From Devosia sp. A16 (GTDB lineage Bacteria > Pseudomonadota > Alphaproteobacteria > Rhizobiales > Devosiaceae): 64,000 bases of DNA. Where the stretch lies: NCBI RefSeq assembly GCF_001402915.1, contig NZ_CP012945.1, positions 866,001 to 930,000 of the forward strand. Reading direction: 5' to 3'. Every line of letters begins with the position of its first letter. The first letter of the stretch is position 1. The notes under the pieces were generated by a model. That model searched no databases and was not told where the DNA came from. It saw nothing but the letters and a program-made list of their open reading frames with translations. Position numbers and translations under genes: made by a program. Below are positions 1-9,185 of this stretch, one piece after another.

Positions 1-627
1 CTCGCGCTGGATGCGGCGAATCAGGTCGAGCACTTCGGCCTGCGTGGTGACGTCGAGCGCCGTGGTCGGCTCGTCCGCGATGAGCACCCGCGGGTTGCAG
101 GCCAGCGCCATGGCGATCATGGCGCGCTGCCGCATGCCGCCCGAGAACTCGTAGGCATACCGGTCGATGGCCTGTTCCGGGTTGGGGATTTCCACCTGTT
201 CGAGCAGTTCGATGGTGCGGGCCCGCGCTGCCTTGCGGTCGAGCTTCAGGTGCAGCTCCAGCACCTCCATCACCTGCGCGCCAATCGTATGCACCGGCGA
301 CAGCGAGCTCATCGGCTCCTGGAAGATCATCGAGATGTCGGCGCCGCGAATGGCGCGGATCGCCTCGCCGCGCCGCGGCAATTGCGCGATGTCGATGTTG
401 CCGAGGCGGATCGCGCCGCCGGTGATCCGCCCGGGCGGATCGACCAGTTGCATCAGGGCGCGCGCAGTCACGGATTTGCCCGAGCCGCTCTCGCCGACAA
501 TGCCCAGAGTCCGCCCGGCCCTGAGATCGAAGCTGACATTGTCGACGGCGCGAAAACTGCCCTGACGCTGGGCGAAATCCACCGTGAGGTCGCGGACCGA
601 GAGGACGATGTCGGGTTCAGTTGTCAT
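1..627 (-). CDS. Peptide-type ABC transporter ATP-binding protein (C-terminus cut by window edge)
   Basis: This is the cytoplasmic ATPase of an oligopeptide/dipeptide-family importer. The visible 209 residues hold Walker A (GESGSGKS), the Q-loop ([11 protein letters not shown]), a signature variant FSGGMRQR and Walker B ([11 protein letters not shown]). The reading frame runs off the left edge. The ATG at 627 overlaps the 3' end of the upstream permease gene by 11 nt, exactly as in the paralogous pair at 37,107-37,117. That paralogue is a 561-residue double ATPase, so this gene is probably also a DppD-DppF fusion. That length is inference, because only part of the first half is visible. The substrate is set by the binding protein at 4,986-6,923 and is unknown. 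Confidence 0.93.
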   Translation of the reverse strand, partial: MTTEPDIVLSVRDLTVDFAQRQGSFRAVDNVSFDLRAGRTLGIVGESGSGKSVTARALMQLVDPPGRITGGAIRLGNIDIAQLPRRGEAIRAIRGADISMIFQEPMSSLSPVHTIGAQVMEVLELHLKLDRKAARARTIELLEQVEIPNPEQAIDRYAYEFSGGMRQRAMIAMALACNPRVLIADEPTTALDVTTQAEVLDLIRRIQRE

Positions 628-1774
628 AGGGGTCCGCCGCGTCTCGAAGGCCGTCGCCGAGGAAATTGAAACTCAGCACCGCCACCATCACGAACAGAGC
701 CGGCCAGAACAGCAGCCAGGGGGCGCTGGTGATGGCGCGCAGGTTCTGCGCGTCCTGCAGCAAGACGCCCCAGCTCACCACCGGCGGCTTCAGGCCGATG
801 CCGAGGAAGGACAGCGAGGTCTCGGCGATGATCATCGCCGGCACCGCCAGCGTCACCATGGCGAGGATGTGGCTGGTCATCGAAGGCAGCATCTGGCGGA
901 AGATGATCCGCATCTCGCCGGCCCCGTCGAGCCGCGCCGCGGTGACGAAATCCTCGTTGCGCAGCGAGAAGAAGCGGCCGCGCACCTCGCGCGCCAGCGA
1001 AGTCCAGCCGAGCAGCGAGACGATGGCGGTGACGGTGAAATAGACCTCGATTGGCCCCCAGCTCAGCGGGATCGCCGCCGCCAGCCCCATCCATAGCGGG
1101 ATGGTGGGCATGGCGCTGATCACCTCGATCAGCCGCTGGATGACGCTGTCGAGCCAGCCGCCGTAATAGCCGGAAATGCCGCCGAAGAAGACGCCGAGCA
1201 ACAGCGAGATCACCACCCCGACCAGCCCGATCGACATCGAGATGCGGGTGCCGTGGATCAGCCGGCTCAGCACGTCGCGCCCCAGCCGGTCGCTGCCCAG
1301 CAGGTATACCACTTCCTTGGGGTCGGTGGCCCCGATCAGGTGGATATCGGCATCGATCAGCCCGAACAGCTTGTAGGGCTGCCCGCTGACGAACAGCCCG
1401 AGCGGAATGATCTTGTCGGGGTTGGCGGTAAAACTCCGCCGCATCGCCTCGGTGTCGACGGTGATGTCATAGCCTGAAGCATGGAAGTTGAAGGCCCAAC
1501 CGCCATCGGGGGTCGGCGCGAACAGGTTGATGCCCTGCGGCGGCGCATAGGTATATTGCGGCCGGGTCGTTTCCGGGCTGTAGGGCGCGAGGAACTCGGC
1601 AAAGATGCCGGTCAGATAGAGCAGCACCACGACTATCAGCGACACCACCGCCAGCTTGTGGCGGCTGAAGCGCCAGGCCATCAGCCGCCATTGGCTGGCG
1701 GTCGCCGCGGCGCTGCCCGACCGCGCCAGCACCGGCTGCGGCAGATCGGTTTCCGATTGGGACAGCTCGCTCAT
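617..1774 (-). CDS. ABC transporter permease, DppC/OppC type, with enlarged periplasmic loop
   Basis: Inner-membrane permease of the BPD_transp_1 superfamily, 385 residues. The N-terminal segment (about residues 38-65) is one membrane helix. About 100 residues of predicted periplasmic loop follow before the motif GSDRLGRDVLSRL, which is much longer than in the usual 300-residue DppC. The core then has five more helices, with the ATPase-contacting EAA loop reading AARLDGAGEMRII followed by LP. The start ATG at 1774 overlaps the end of the preceding permease gene by 4 nt (ATGA). The same length and loop occur in the permease at 37,107-38,264, so the two operons share a recent ancestor or a common subfamily. 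Confidence 0.94.
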   Translation of the reverse strand: MSELSQSETDLPQPVLARSGSAAATASQWRLMAWRFSRHKLAVVSLIVVVLLYLTGIFAEFLAPYSPETTRPQYTYAPPQGINLFAPTPDGGWAFNFHASGYDITVDTEAMRRSFTANPDKIIPLGLFVSGQPYKLFGLIDADIHLIGATDPKEVVYLLGSDRLGRDVLSRLIHGTRISMSIGLVGVVISLLLGVFFGGISGYYGGWLDSVIQRLIEVISAMPTIPLWMGLAAAIPLSWGPIEVYFTVTAIVSLLGWTSLAREVRGRFFSLRNEDFVTAARLDGAGEMRIIFRQMLPSMTSHILAMVTLAVPAMIIAETSLSFLGIGLKPPVVSWGVLLQDAQNLRAITSAPWLLFWPALFVMVAVLSFNFLGDGLRDAADPYDN

Positions 1775-2760
1775 TGCTGGTACCTGACGCGCGGATCGAG
1801 CACGGCGAGCAGGATGTCCGAGATCAGCATGCCGATCAGCGTCAACACGCTCATGATCAGGATGAAGGCGCCCGCCAGATACATGTCCTGGCTGACCAGC
1901 GCGCGCAGCAGCAGCGGGCCGGCCATCGGCAGGTTGAGGACGATCGCCGTGATGGTGACGCCGGAGATCAGCGAAGGCAGCACCCAGCCGATGGTCGAGA
2001 CGAACGGGTTGAGCGCGAGGCGCACCGGGTAGCGCATGATCAGGGTGAACTCCGACAGCCCCTTGGCGCGGGCAGTGACGACATAGGGTTTACTGAGCTC
2101 ATCGGAGAGATTGGCGCGCATCACCCGGATCAGCGCCGCGGTCGAAGAGATGGCGATCACCACCACCGGGATCCACAGGTGGTGCAGCAGGTCGATGAAC
2201 TTGCCCAGGCTCCACGGCGCCTGCTCATATTCGGGCGAGAACAGCCCGCCGACATTGAGCCCGAACCAGGTGAAGCTCACATACATCAGCCCCAGCGCCA
2301 GGATGAAGGTCGGTACCGCCAGCCCGACAAAGCCCAAAAAGGTGAAGACATAATCGCCGATCGAATAGCGGCGCACCGCCGAGTAGATGCCGATCGGAAT
2401 CGCCAGCGCCCAGATCAGCACGAGGCTCAGCGCCGAGACGAAAATCGTCACCCCCATGCGGTCCCACAGCAGCCGGCTCACCGGCTGGCCCCAGTCGAAC
2501 GACCAGCCGAAATCGCCGCGCAGGATGATGTTGGAGATCCAGTTCCAGTACTGCACGTAGAACGGCTGATCGAGCCCGTAGAGCGCGGTCAGCCGGTCGA
2601 TCGAGGCCCGGTCGAGCGACTGTCCGGAATCGGCGATCGCCGAGGTCAGCGAGGTCAGGAAATCACCCGGCGGCAGCTGGATGATCAGGAACGACACCAG
2701 CGACATGCCGAACAGCGTAGGGATCATGTAGAGGAGGCGCTTGAGGATATAGAGCAGCAT
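1771..2760 (-). CDS. ABC transporter permease, DppB/OppB type
   Basis: First permease of the transporter, 329 residues. It begins MLLYILKRLLYMIP, the typical first helix of DppB-type proteins, followed by the family motif QLPPGDF near residue 30. The EAA loop reads TARAKGLSEFTLIMRY. A longer frame continues upstream to 2823, but its extra 21 residues overlap the glycoside hydrolase gene and do not resemble the family, so the ATG at 2760 is chosen. It lies 4 bp after the stop of the upstream gene (2765). It would pair with the DppC-type permease to form the membrane channel. Confidence 0.94.
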   Translation of the reverse strand: MLLYILKRLLYMIPTLFGMSLVSFLIIQLPPGDFLTSLTSAIADSGQSLDRASIDRLTALYGLDQPFYVQYWNWISNIILRGDFGWSFDWGQPVSRLLWDRMGVTIFVSALSLVLIWALAIPIGIYSAVRRYSIGDYVFTFLGFVGLAVPTFILALGLMYVSFTWFGLNVGGLFSPEYEQAPWSLGKFIDLLHHLWIPVVVIAISSTAALIRVMRANLSDELSKPYVVTARAKGLSEFTLIMRYPVRLALNPFVSTIGWVLPSLISGVTITAIVLNLPMAGPLLLRALVSQDMYLAGAFILIMSVLTLIGMLISDILLAVLDPRVRYQQ

Positions 2761-2764
2761 CGCG

Positions 2765-4873
2765 TCAGGGCCCGAACTCGACCAGCACCACCTCGTTGGT
2801 GTGGATCTCGGGCAGGTCGACATGCAGCCGCCCGGCCTGGAGGCTGGTGGCCGGCACCAGCCCCGACACCAGCAGCCGCGCCGTGGCCGTCGTGGCGCCC
2901 GGCGGCAGGGCGACGGACACCGACTGGCCGCGCAGCGGAATGGTTTCGCGGATCGAGCCCTTCATCATCATCGGGTTGGTGAGGTTTACGAGGTGCACGG
3001 AAAACTGCCCCGCTCCCTCGCGCGTGGCAATGTCGACGACGCCGGGGCCGGCCGATTGCACCCGCGCCGCAGCACCCAGCGCCCAGCGGAAGGCATTGTC
3101 GAGCAGCCGCGCATGGTCGGCATTGGTCACTTCCCAGAAGATCTCGCCGACATTCCAGGGGAAGTAGACCACCCGGCCCTTGCCCATCCTGCGGGCCAGG
3201 ACCGCCGGTTCACGGGCCGGCTCGCGTGCGTATATTTCCTCCATCGGCAGGTCGGGGAAATGCGGCACGAAGCGGAATGGCACCTCCGCCTCCCCCTCGA
3301 GCCGGAGCGGAATGCGACGAGTGCCGCCCATGATGCGGCTGGCGCCGTCAAACCCCTGGAGGATCGGGTGTTCGGTGCCATCGAGCGCGATATAGGTGTT
3401 CTTGACCGGCCCCTCGGTCGGCCCGGCAACGCTGGCGCCGAACAGGCGCGACAGCCCGAAATCGGCGCGCTGCACCCCGTGCTCGTCATAGAGCGAGGTT
3501 TCGAAGCTGGTGACCAGCCCGCCGCCGCGCTCGACATAGCGGGTGAGCATGTCGCACTGCCCCTCCGACAGGAATGCCGCATTGGCGACGGCGATCAGCC
3601 GGTAGCGATCGAGCGCTTCGTCGGTCATCACCAGGTCGGAGAGCAGGTCGAACGGCATCCGCGCCTCGACCAGCGCATGGTAGAAGCCGAGCTCGTGCCC
3701 CTCGGCATTGTCGCGGTCGTCCGAATGCCAGGTCCTGAGCGTTGTGCTGGGGTCGAGCAGCGCGATCTCGGCGGTCGGCTTGAGCTTTGACAGCACCGGC
3801 TCGAGCTCGGCATGCAGCCCATAGGTCTCGACGATCGGCGGCAGCCAGCGGTTGTCGTGCACTTTGGCGTTGAACTTGGTGAACCAGGGCCTGAGCCCAT
3901 GCGCCATGCCGTCGATCATCCACATGCGGATTTCCTCGGGCGATTGCACGGAATCCTTCCAGCGCCATTTCTCTTCCACCGAGGTCGAGGTGACCAGCCC
4001 GATCGGCTTGTCGCCCATCACCCCGCGCATGCGCTTGCCGTCGCGCCCGGCCGACCAGATCGGCACCACTCCGGTGCGCCCCTGGTGGTCGACGAACAGG
4101 ATCGGGCAATAGCGCTTCACCTCGTCCAACGCGAAGTCGAGCATCGACGAGTTGCCGATATTGGGGATGAAGCGGCCATGCGGACGCTCCGAGGCGACGA
4201 TGCCGTTCCAGTGTCCGACCAGCTCGGTCAGCACGTCGCGCGACCAGCCCAGCCAGGCCTGCCAGGTCGGATCGAACGGGTCGCGCCGGCGCGGTAGCTC
4301 GCGGCCGGTCTTTGCCCGGAAATCGGTGCTGCAATGGGCGCAGTAGCAGACGCCATGGCCCGACCAGCGGTTGGCGAAGATGGCGTCGATATCGTAGCCG
4401 GCGGCGATCTCGCGGATCACCTCGCTCATGAAGTCGCGATTATAGCCGCCCCAGGCGCAGGTGACATAGGCTTCGGGGAACGACCAGTGCTTGCGGAGTT
4501 CCCCTTCGGCGGTGACCGAAATCCATTCGGGATGCGCCGCCGCCACGTCGGCATGCACGGCATGCGGGTCGACACGGGCCACCACATGCATGTTGCGCTG
4601 CCGCGCGCCTTTCACCAGGTCGCCGAACGGATCGCTGTCGCCGATAAAGCGGCTGACATAGTGCAGCGGGATCTTGCTCGGGTAATAGGCGACATAGCCC
4701 CCGGCCGACAGGCAGGTGGCGTTCGACTGCGTCTCGTCGAACACCCCGAGCCAGAAATCGAGGTCGTAACTCCCCGGGTCGTCCTCGACCAGGGTGAGCT
4801 GCGTCCAGCGCGTCGCGCCTTCATACCAGGTAGGTGACCTGAGGCCACGCAGGGCCTCGGTTGTGCTGTTCAT
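2765..4873 (-). CDS. Putative glycoside hydrolase (GHL6-like) with beta-galactosidase trimerisation-type domain
   Basis: A 702-residue cytoplasmic protein without a signal peptide. Residues about 1-390 look like a TIM barrel of the hypothetical glycosyl hydrolase 6 / alpha-amylase-like type, with YDIDAIFANRWSGHG and the cysteine cluster CYCAHC. Residues about 400-610 resemble the flavodoxin-like beta-galactosidase trimerisation domain (RYRLIAVANAAFLSEGQ, RGGGLVTSFETSLYDE). A small beta domain ends the protein. The ATG at 4873 starts MNSTTEALRGL. The frame extends further upstream but becomes proline/arginine-rich shadow sequence. Position between binding protein and permeases suggests it processes an oligosaccharide or glycoside imported by this operon. 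The substrate cannot be named. Confidence 0.82.
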   Translation of the reverse strand: MNSTTEALRGLRSPTWYEGATRWTQLTLVEDDPGSYDLDFWLGVFDETQSNATCLSAGGYVAYYPSKIPLHYVSRFIGDSDPFGDLVKGARQRNMHVVARVDPHAVHADVAAAHPEWISVTAEGELRKHWSFPEAYVTCAWGGYNRDFMSEVIREIAAGYDIDAIFANRWSGHGVCYCAHCSTDFRAKTGRELPRRRDPFDPTWQAWLGWSRDVLTELVGHWNGIVASERPHGRFIPNIGNSSMLDFALDEVKRYCPILFVDHQGRTGVVPIWSAGRDGKRMRGVMGDKPIGLVTSTSVEEKWRWKDSVQSPEEIRMWMIDGMAHGLRPWFTKFNAKVHDNRWLPPIVETYGLHAELEPVLSKLKPTAEIALLDPSTTLRTWHSDDRDNAEGHELGFYHALVEARMPFDLLSDLVMTDEALDRYRLIAVANAAFLSEGQCDMLTRYVERGGGLVTSFETSLYDEHGVQRADFGLSRLFGASVAGPTEGPVKNTYIALDGTEHPILQGFDGASRIMGGTRRIPLRLEGEAEVPFRFVPHFPDLPMEEIYAREPAREPAVLARRMGKGRVVYFPWNVGEIFWEVTNADHARLLDNAFRWALGAAARVQSAGPGVVDIATREGAGQFSVHLVNLTNPMMMKGSIRETIPLRGQSVSVALPPGATTATARLLVSGLVPATSLQAGRLHVDLPEIHTNEVVLVEFGP

Positions 4874-4926
4874 CGCTGATTCCGGTAGATCGTCAGAGAA
4901 ATGTAGAAGGCACCGGCCTCTCGGTG

Positions 4927-4955
4927 GATCCTCCCCCGCGGGGCGGGGGAGGATC
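4927..4955. terminator. 29-nt perfect palindromic hairpin
   Basis: A perfect GC-rich palindrome (arms GATCCTCCCCCGC, 3-nt loop) in the 112-bp gap between the binding protein and the hydrolase gene. It has no U-tract, so it may attenuate or stabilise mRNA rather than terminate. It has the same sequence style as the hairpin units of the dispersed repeat family in this window. Confidence 0.55.
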
Positions 4956-4985
4956 AAGGAGAGACCGGCGGCTCCCGCCCACCCA

Positions 4986-6923
4986 TCAGGCCTTGAAATA
5001 CTGCTCGGGATTGGTCGGCGCCGGGGTCGGATAGCCGAACGAGTTCGGCATCTTGTCGGGCACGTTGTGGAAGTCGTTGCGCACGATGCCATAGGCGTCG
5101 TTGGGCACCTTGATGCCGATGCAGTAGAACTGGTCGGCGGCGATCTCGAGGATCTGCTTGAATGCCTCGACGCGTTTGGCGTCGTCGACCGTGCTCTTCA
5201 TCTCGTCGTAGAGCTTGAGCGCGTCCTGCACCTGGGCCGGCGGCTCGACCGCATTGGCGGCGGTCTTGTCGTTATACCAGATCTGCCAGCCCATGGCGTA
5301 GAAGGCATTGCCGCTATAGGGCACGAAGTAACGCGGATCGAGCATGGCGGCGAGACCGATGCCGCCGCCGAAGCGGTTGGTGGTCGCGTCGTAATCCATG
5401 TTCTGGCGGATGCGCACTTCCCACAGCGAACGATCGATCAGCTTGAGCTGTCCGTCGATGCCGACCGCCTTCAGCATCGGCATCACCAGCTGCATCATGT
5501 CGACCATCTCGAGCCGGTTCTGATCCTGCTCGAAGACGATGGTGATGCGCCGGCCGGAACTGTCGAGGCGGTAGCCGTCGGCATCCTTGGCGGGTGCCGC
5601 CTTGTCGAGCGCCTCGTTGGCCTTGGCGAGGTCGAACTCGGTGAATTGCTTCGCCAGCCGCTCGTTGTAGAGCGGATCGCCCTCGGCGATGGCCGGCTGC
5701 GAGGCCGAGCCGACACCGACGAACACCGAGTCGATCAGCGCCTGCCGGTCGATGGCATGCGACAGCCCGATGCGGAAATCCTTGTTCGAGTAGAGCTCCG
5801 CCTTCACCTTGTCCGGGTGGGTCATGTTGAGGCAGATCGCCATCTCGTTCGGTTGCGTCGAGAGCGTGGTATAGAAGCCGTAGCCGCCGCGCTCCTTGCC
5901 GTCGAACAGCACCGACTTGTTGGTCGGGGTGCCGATATACTGGTCGAGCAGGTCGATCTCGCCCTGCAGGCACTTGAGCAGCAGCACCTGCGCGTCGGCC
6001 ACCAGCACGTAATCGATGCTGTCGAGATAGGGCAGCTGGTTGCCTGCCGTGTCGACCTTGAAATAGTAGGGGTTGCGCTCGGCGATGGCGTGCTCGGTGC
6101 TCTCGCCCGGCGCCACCTTCATCTTCCATGGATGCAGCACCGGGATTTCGCTGTTGGTGAAGAAGTCGTCCTCGAGCGCGGCGCCGGATTTCTTCTGGAA
6201 CAGCTGCACCCAGCCCGACAGCCCCTGCTCGGTCGCGAGCTTGTCGGCATCCGGATTGTACTTGGGCAGGAACTGGCTGAGATAGTGTTTGGGGAAGCGC
6301 GTGGTCTGGTCGCTGTCGGCCCAGGCGAGCAGCAGGAGGAACAGCCCGTTCGAACTCTTGAAGCTCACCTTGAAGGTGACATCGTCGATCTTGGTGAACA
6401 CTGCCTTGTCTTCACCGACGATCAGGTGGTCCTGGTTGGTCACCTCGATTTCGGGGTTCGAGAACACGTCCTCGTACCAGAACATCACGTCGTCGGTGGT
6501 GTAGGGCTGCCCGTCCGACCACTTGTGGCCCTCGCGCAGCTTGAAGGTGAACTCGGTGGCCTCGTCGTTGGCGACCACGGATTCGGCGACGTTCGGGATC
6601 ACCCCGGTCCATTCCGGGTTGTAGCGCATCAGCGGCTCATAGGCCTGGTAGCGGAACAGCATCGACAGCGAACCGCCGCCGACGATGGTCGAGCGCCAGG
6701 TGCCGCCATACTTGCCCACTTCCTTGAGCGGCGTCACCACCATCGGGTTCTTGGGCAGGCGTTCCGCCAGCGGCGGGAGCGTGCCCGCATCGGCCAGCGC
6801 CTTCAGCATCGGCGCCTCGCCGATCGCGGCGGCGAGCGCCGGGCCGAGGCCGGTCGCCGCTGCGGCCAGCGTCGCCAAGGACGACGTGACGAACAGTCTC
6901 CTGGATAGCTTGATCATCTTCAC
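4986..6923 (-). CDS. ABC transporter substrate-binding protein, SBP_bac_5 family, Tat-exported
   Basis: Periplasmic binding protein, about 645 residues, longer than typical DppA (about 535). The N-terminus contains the twin-arginine motif SRRLFVTS followed by an alanine-rich hydrophobic stretch ending near ALAA, so export by the Tat pathway is likely. SBP_bac_5 hallmarks are YEPLMRYNPEW, KLREGHKWSDGQPYT and FRIGLSHAIDRQALID. The start is ambiguous: GTG at 6923 has a well-placed AGGGGA six bases upstream, while ATG at 6917 is two codons further in. It is the first gene of the transporter operon, followed by hydrolase, permeases and ATPase. It is paralogous to the binding protein at 39,315-41,225. 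The ligand is unknown, but the hydrolase partner argues for an oligosaccharide. Confidence 0.93.
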   Translation of the reverse strand: MKMIKLSRRLFVTSSLATLAAAATGLGPALAAAIGEAPMLKALADAGTLPPLAERLPKNPMVVTPLKEVGKYGGTWRSTIVGGGSLSMLFRYQAYEPLMRYNPEWTGVIPNVAESVVANDEATEFTFKLREGHKWSDGQPYTTDDVMFWYEDVFSNPEIEVTNQDHLIVGEDKAVFTKIDDVTFKVSFKSSNGLFLLLLAWADSDQTTRFPKHYLSQFLPKYNPDADKLATEQGLSGWVQLFQKKSGAALEDDFFTNSEIPVLHPWKMKVAPGESTEHAIAERNPYYFKVDTAGNQLPYLDSIDYVLVADAQVLLLKCLQGEIDLLDQYIGTPTNKSVLFDGKERGGYGFYTTLSTQPNEMAICLNMTHPDKVKAELYSNKDFRIGLSHAIDRQALIDSVFVGVGSASQPAIAEGDPLYNERLAKQFTEFDLAKANEALDKAAPAKDADGYRLDSSGRRITIVFEQDQNRLEMVDMMQLVMPMLKAVGIDGQLKLIDRSLWEVRIRQNMDYDATTNRFGGGIGLAAMLDPRYFVPYSGNAFYAMGWQIWYNDKTAANAVEPPAQVQDALKLYDEMKSTVDDAKRVEAFKQILEIAADQFYCIGIKVPNDAYGIVRNDFHNVPDKMPNSFGYPTPAPTNPEQYFKA

Positions 6924-7025
6924 ATGTTCCCCTGATTGCTGCGCCTCGAGCCCCTTGCTCCGGCCGCGTGCCGGCAGTCCCGCCGGACGCGATTGCCTCA
7001 ACACCCCCGAGGCAACGCTGAGCCA

Positions 7026-7053
7026 ACGGTAGCGGCTGCGCTTATTTTGTCAA
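7026..7053 (-). promoter_or_regulatory. Candidate sigma-70 promoter for the binding-protein operon
   Basis: On the minus strand, TTGACA (7053-7048) and TACCGT (7031-7026) are separated by 16 bp, about 100 nt upstream of the binding-protein start. The -35 box is a perfect match and the -10 is weak. The -35 lies inside the inverted repeat at 7046-7066, which suggests repression by an operator-bound regulator. Confidence 0.5.
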
Positions 7054-7066
7054 GGTCGATGACAAA
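7046..7066. promoter_or_regulatory. Candidate operator 1 (TTTGTCA-N7-TGACAAA)
   Basis: A perfect 7-bp inverted repeat with a 7-bp spacer, overlapping the candidate -35 box of the operon. A second copy with the same 7-7-7 geometry is at 7129-7149. The nearest regulator is the GntR-family protein at 8287-9042, which is the natural but unproven candidate binder. Confidence 0.5.
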
Positions 7067-7128
7067 GGGATGGAAGTGCACCAAAATCCGCGCCGAATTC
7101 GGCGCGCATGGCCGCGTTTAACGGCACT

Positions 7129-7149
7129 ATTGTCATAGTCGCTTACAAA
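7129..7149. promoter_or_regulatory. Candidate operator 2 (ATTGTCA-N7-TTACAAA)
   Basis: A second, imperfect copy of the inverted repeat at 7046-7066, with identical arm and spacer lengths. The centres are 83 bp apart, close to eight helical turns, which would place bound dimers on the same DNA face. The rest of the 6924-7291 intergenic stretch shows no gene. Confidence 0.45.
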
Positions 7150-7291
7150 TTAGGGTCCGCGCCTGTCGTTGCGGGGCGCGATATGTTGCTCATCCGCTAC
7201 GTCGGCGCGCGGGTCGGGTCGGTCGCAAATCCGCAAGGGGAGCCCGATGGCTCCGTTGCAGGTATCGAAGCGGGCGGCCCCTGCCGGCGGC

Positions 7292-8188
7292 TTAAGGGTT
7301 CCGAGTCCGCTTCAGGTCCGCAATCGTCTTGCGGATCACCGCCTCGACCCGAGCCCGTTCCTCGCCCTCGAGCGGCAGGCGGGGCGGGCGGACGTGTTCG
7401 GGCGCGCCATAGACAAGGTGTTCGGCGAACTTGATGTACTGCACCAGCTTCACATCGGTATCGAGATGAAAGGCCGGGGTCATCAGCCGGTAGAGCGGCA
7501 GGGCCGCCTTCAAGTCGCCGGCCCTGGCGATGTTGAACAACTTCACGCATTCGTCCGGCCAGGCATTGGTCATGCCCGAGACCCAGCCGACCACGCCCAG
7601 CGCGATGCTTTCGAGGATCAGGTCGTCGACCCCGCAGAAAATATCGAAGCGGTCGCCGAAAGCGTTGTAGAGGTCAGTGACCCGGCGAATATCGCCCGTC
7701 TCTTCCTTCACCGCCACGATCTCCGGCACCCCGGCCAGCCCTTCGAGGGTCGGCACGTCGACATCCACCTTGTAGGCAATGGGGTTGTTGTAGATCATGA
7801 TCGGCAGCCCGCCGGTCGCCACCGCCTTGTACCAGGCGATGGTCTCGCGCCGGTCGGTCCGATAGGCGAGGCTGGGGAACACCATCAGCCCTTCGGCTCC
7901 GAGCTTGCGGTAATTCCTGGCTGCGGCCACCGCATCCTCGGTGGAGAGCTCGGCCAGCCCCGACAGCAGCGGCACCCGTCCGGCCACCACTTCCTTGGCC
8001 GCCGACACCACCCGGTCCTTCTCGGCCTGGGTCAGCGCGGCGTTCTCGCCCAGCATGGGCAGAACGATCACACCGCTGACCCCGCCCTGCACCAGTCGCT
8101 CGATGCTCATCTGCGTGGCGCCGAGGTCGAGCTCGCCATTTGCCGTCATCTTGGTGGTGGCCGCAGGGAATACGCCGCTCCAGGTCAT
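7292..8188 (-). CDS. Dihydrodipicolinate synthase/N-acetylneuraminate lyase family protein
   Basis: A 298-residue class I aldolase-superfamily protein. The Schiff-base lysine lies in IVAVKEETGDI and the catalytic tyrosine in IMIYNNP. The usual GTTGE loop is replaced by GENAALT, so it is not a housekeeping DapA. Family members cleave or dehydrate 2-keto acids such as KDPG, KDG, sialic acid or keto-deoxy-aldarates. The start ATG at 8188 has an upstream AGAGAGG. It lies 98 bp downstream of the GntR regulator gene on the same strand and upstream of a sugar-type ABC operon, so a role in catabolism of the imported compound is likely. The exact substrate is unknown. Confidence 0.88.
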   Translation of the reverse strand: MTWSGVFPAATTKMTANGELDLGATQMSIERLVQGGVSGVIVLPMLGENAALTQAEKDRVVSAAKEVVAGRVPLLSGLAELSTEDAVAAARNYRKLGAEGLMVFPSLAYRTDRRETIAWYKAVATGGLPIMIYNNPIAYKVDVDVPTLEGLAGVPEIVAVKEETGDIRRVTDLYNAFGDRFDIFCGVDDLILESIALGVVGWVSGMTNAWPDECVKLFNIARAGDLKAALPLYRLMTPAFHLDTDVKLVQYIKFAEHLVYGAPEHVRPPRLPLEGEERARVEAVIRKTIADLKRTRNP

Positions 8189-8286
8189 CTCTCGCCTCTC
8201 TCTGGGAAGGTCGGACCCTTCATCCGCCCGATGTCAACTCGATAGGGGCCCCGCCTCGAGGCTGCGGCCCGGTGCTCCGAGCCCGG

Positions 8287-9042
8287 TCACGACACCAGGC
8301 TGATATGTGACGTCGTATCGCGCGCGATGTAGCTCTGGATCTGCCGCACGATCTGCGCCGAGTGCTCGGCGGCGAGCCGGTCGGCCAGTTCGGCGTCGCC
8401 GGCTGCGACTGCCGCCACCATCGCCTCGTGCTCGTCGACATATTGGCGCGGCAGGATGTCGTCGAAGCTCTGGTAGTAGAGCCGCAGGATCCGGCGGCCC
8501 TCGTCGAGCAGCCGGGTGAACAGCCCGGTGAAATAGCTGTTGCCGCCCGCGGTGGCGATCGCCACGTGGAAATCGCGGTTCGACTGGATCATCTTCAGCG
8601 CATCGCGCTGCGCCACGGCCTCGGCATAATCGGCCTGCAGCGCGCGGATCGCCAGCATGTCGCTGTCGCGTCGGTGCACCGCGGCGCCGCGCGTCGTCAC
8701 CCGGTACATCAGCGTCAAGGCCTCGAAATAGATCGGCAGGCGGACAAAATCGATCGACGAGACAATGGTGCTGCGATTGGGCAGCGTCGTCACCAGCCCC
8801 TCGGCCGAGAGCCGCACCAGCGCTTCGCGGATCGGCGTGCGCGACATCTCGAACTGCTCGGAGAGCCCGACCTCGTCGAGCGGGCTGCCCGGCTCCAGCG
8901 TCAGCTCGAGGATCGATTGGCGCAGCTTCTCATAGACGGTCTGCGCCCCCTGCCCGCGCACCCGCACCGGCTCGTCTCCGTTGGGCGTCGCGGCCTTGCC
9001 GGCGGCCGGCTTTATCCTTGTCGTCCCGCGCGCTGCAGCCAT
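8287..9042 (-). CDS. GntR-family transcriptional regulator with FCD ligand domain
   Basis: A 251-residue DNA-binding regulator. A winged helix-turn-helix spans about residues 35-100 (SILELTLEPGSPLDEVGLSEQ, then SRTPIREALVRLSAEGLV). The C-terminal FCD helical domain has its acid/histidine effector pocket around NRDFHVAIATAGGN. The start ATG at 9042 is preceded by AGGAGAG. It probably controls the downstream aldolase-family gene and the ABC operon; the paired inverted repeats at 7046-7066 and 7129-7149 are candidate targets. A palindromic TGCATGCA sits at 9054-9061 just upstream of its own start and could serve autoregulation. Confidence 0.93.
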   Translation of the reverse strand: MAAARGTTRIKPAAGKAATPNGDEPVRVRGQGAQTVYEKLRQSILELTLEPGSPLDEVGLSEQFEMSRTPIREALVRLSAEGLVTTLPNRSTIVSSIDFVRLPIYFEALTLMYRVTTRGAAVHRRDSDMLAIRALQADYAEAVAQRDALKMIQSNRDFHVAIATAGGNSYFTGLFTRLLDEGRRILRLYYQSFDDILPRQYVDEHEAMVAAVAAGDAELADRLAAEHSAQIVRQIQSYIARDTTSHISLVS

Positions 9043-9185
9043 GACGACTCTCCTGCATGCAAACTGTACCGGCGCTAGAAAGCCGGTTCCATCGGCGATT
9101 GCAACGGCTGCTTCCGGCGAGTACCTGCTGTGCCGGTAAACCGGGGTGATCGGGCCGATCCGGCAGCCCCGCTGAGGAGACCGAA

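Noticed and set aside
4794..6908. A 704-codon open frame on the plus strand opposite the first binding protein.
   Set aside because: It is the antisense frame of a well-supported SBP_bac_5 gene; the translation is rich in His, Arg, Val and Gly with no domain. High GC makes such frames common.
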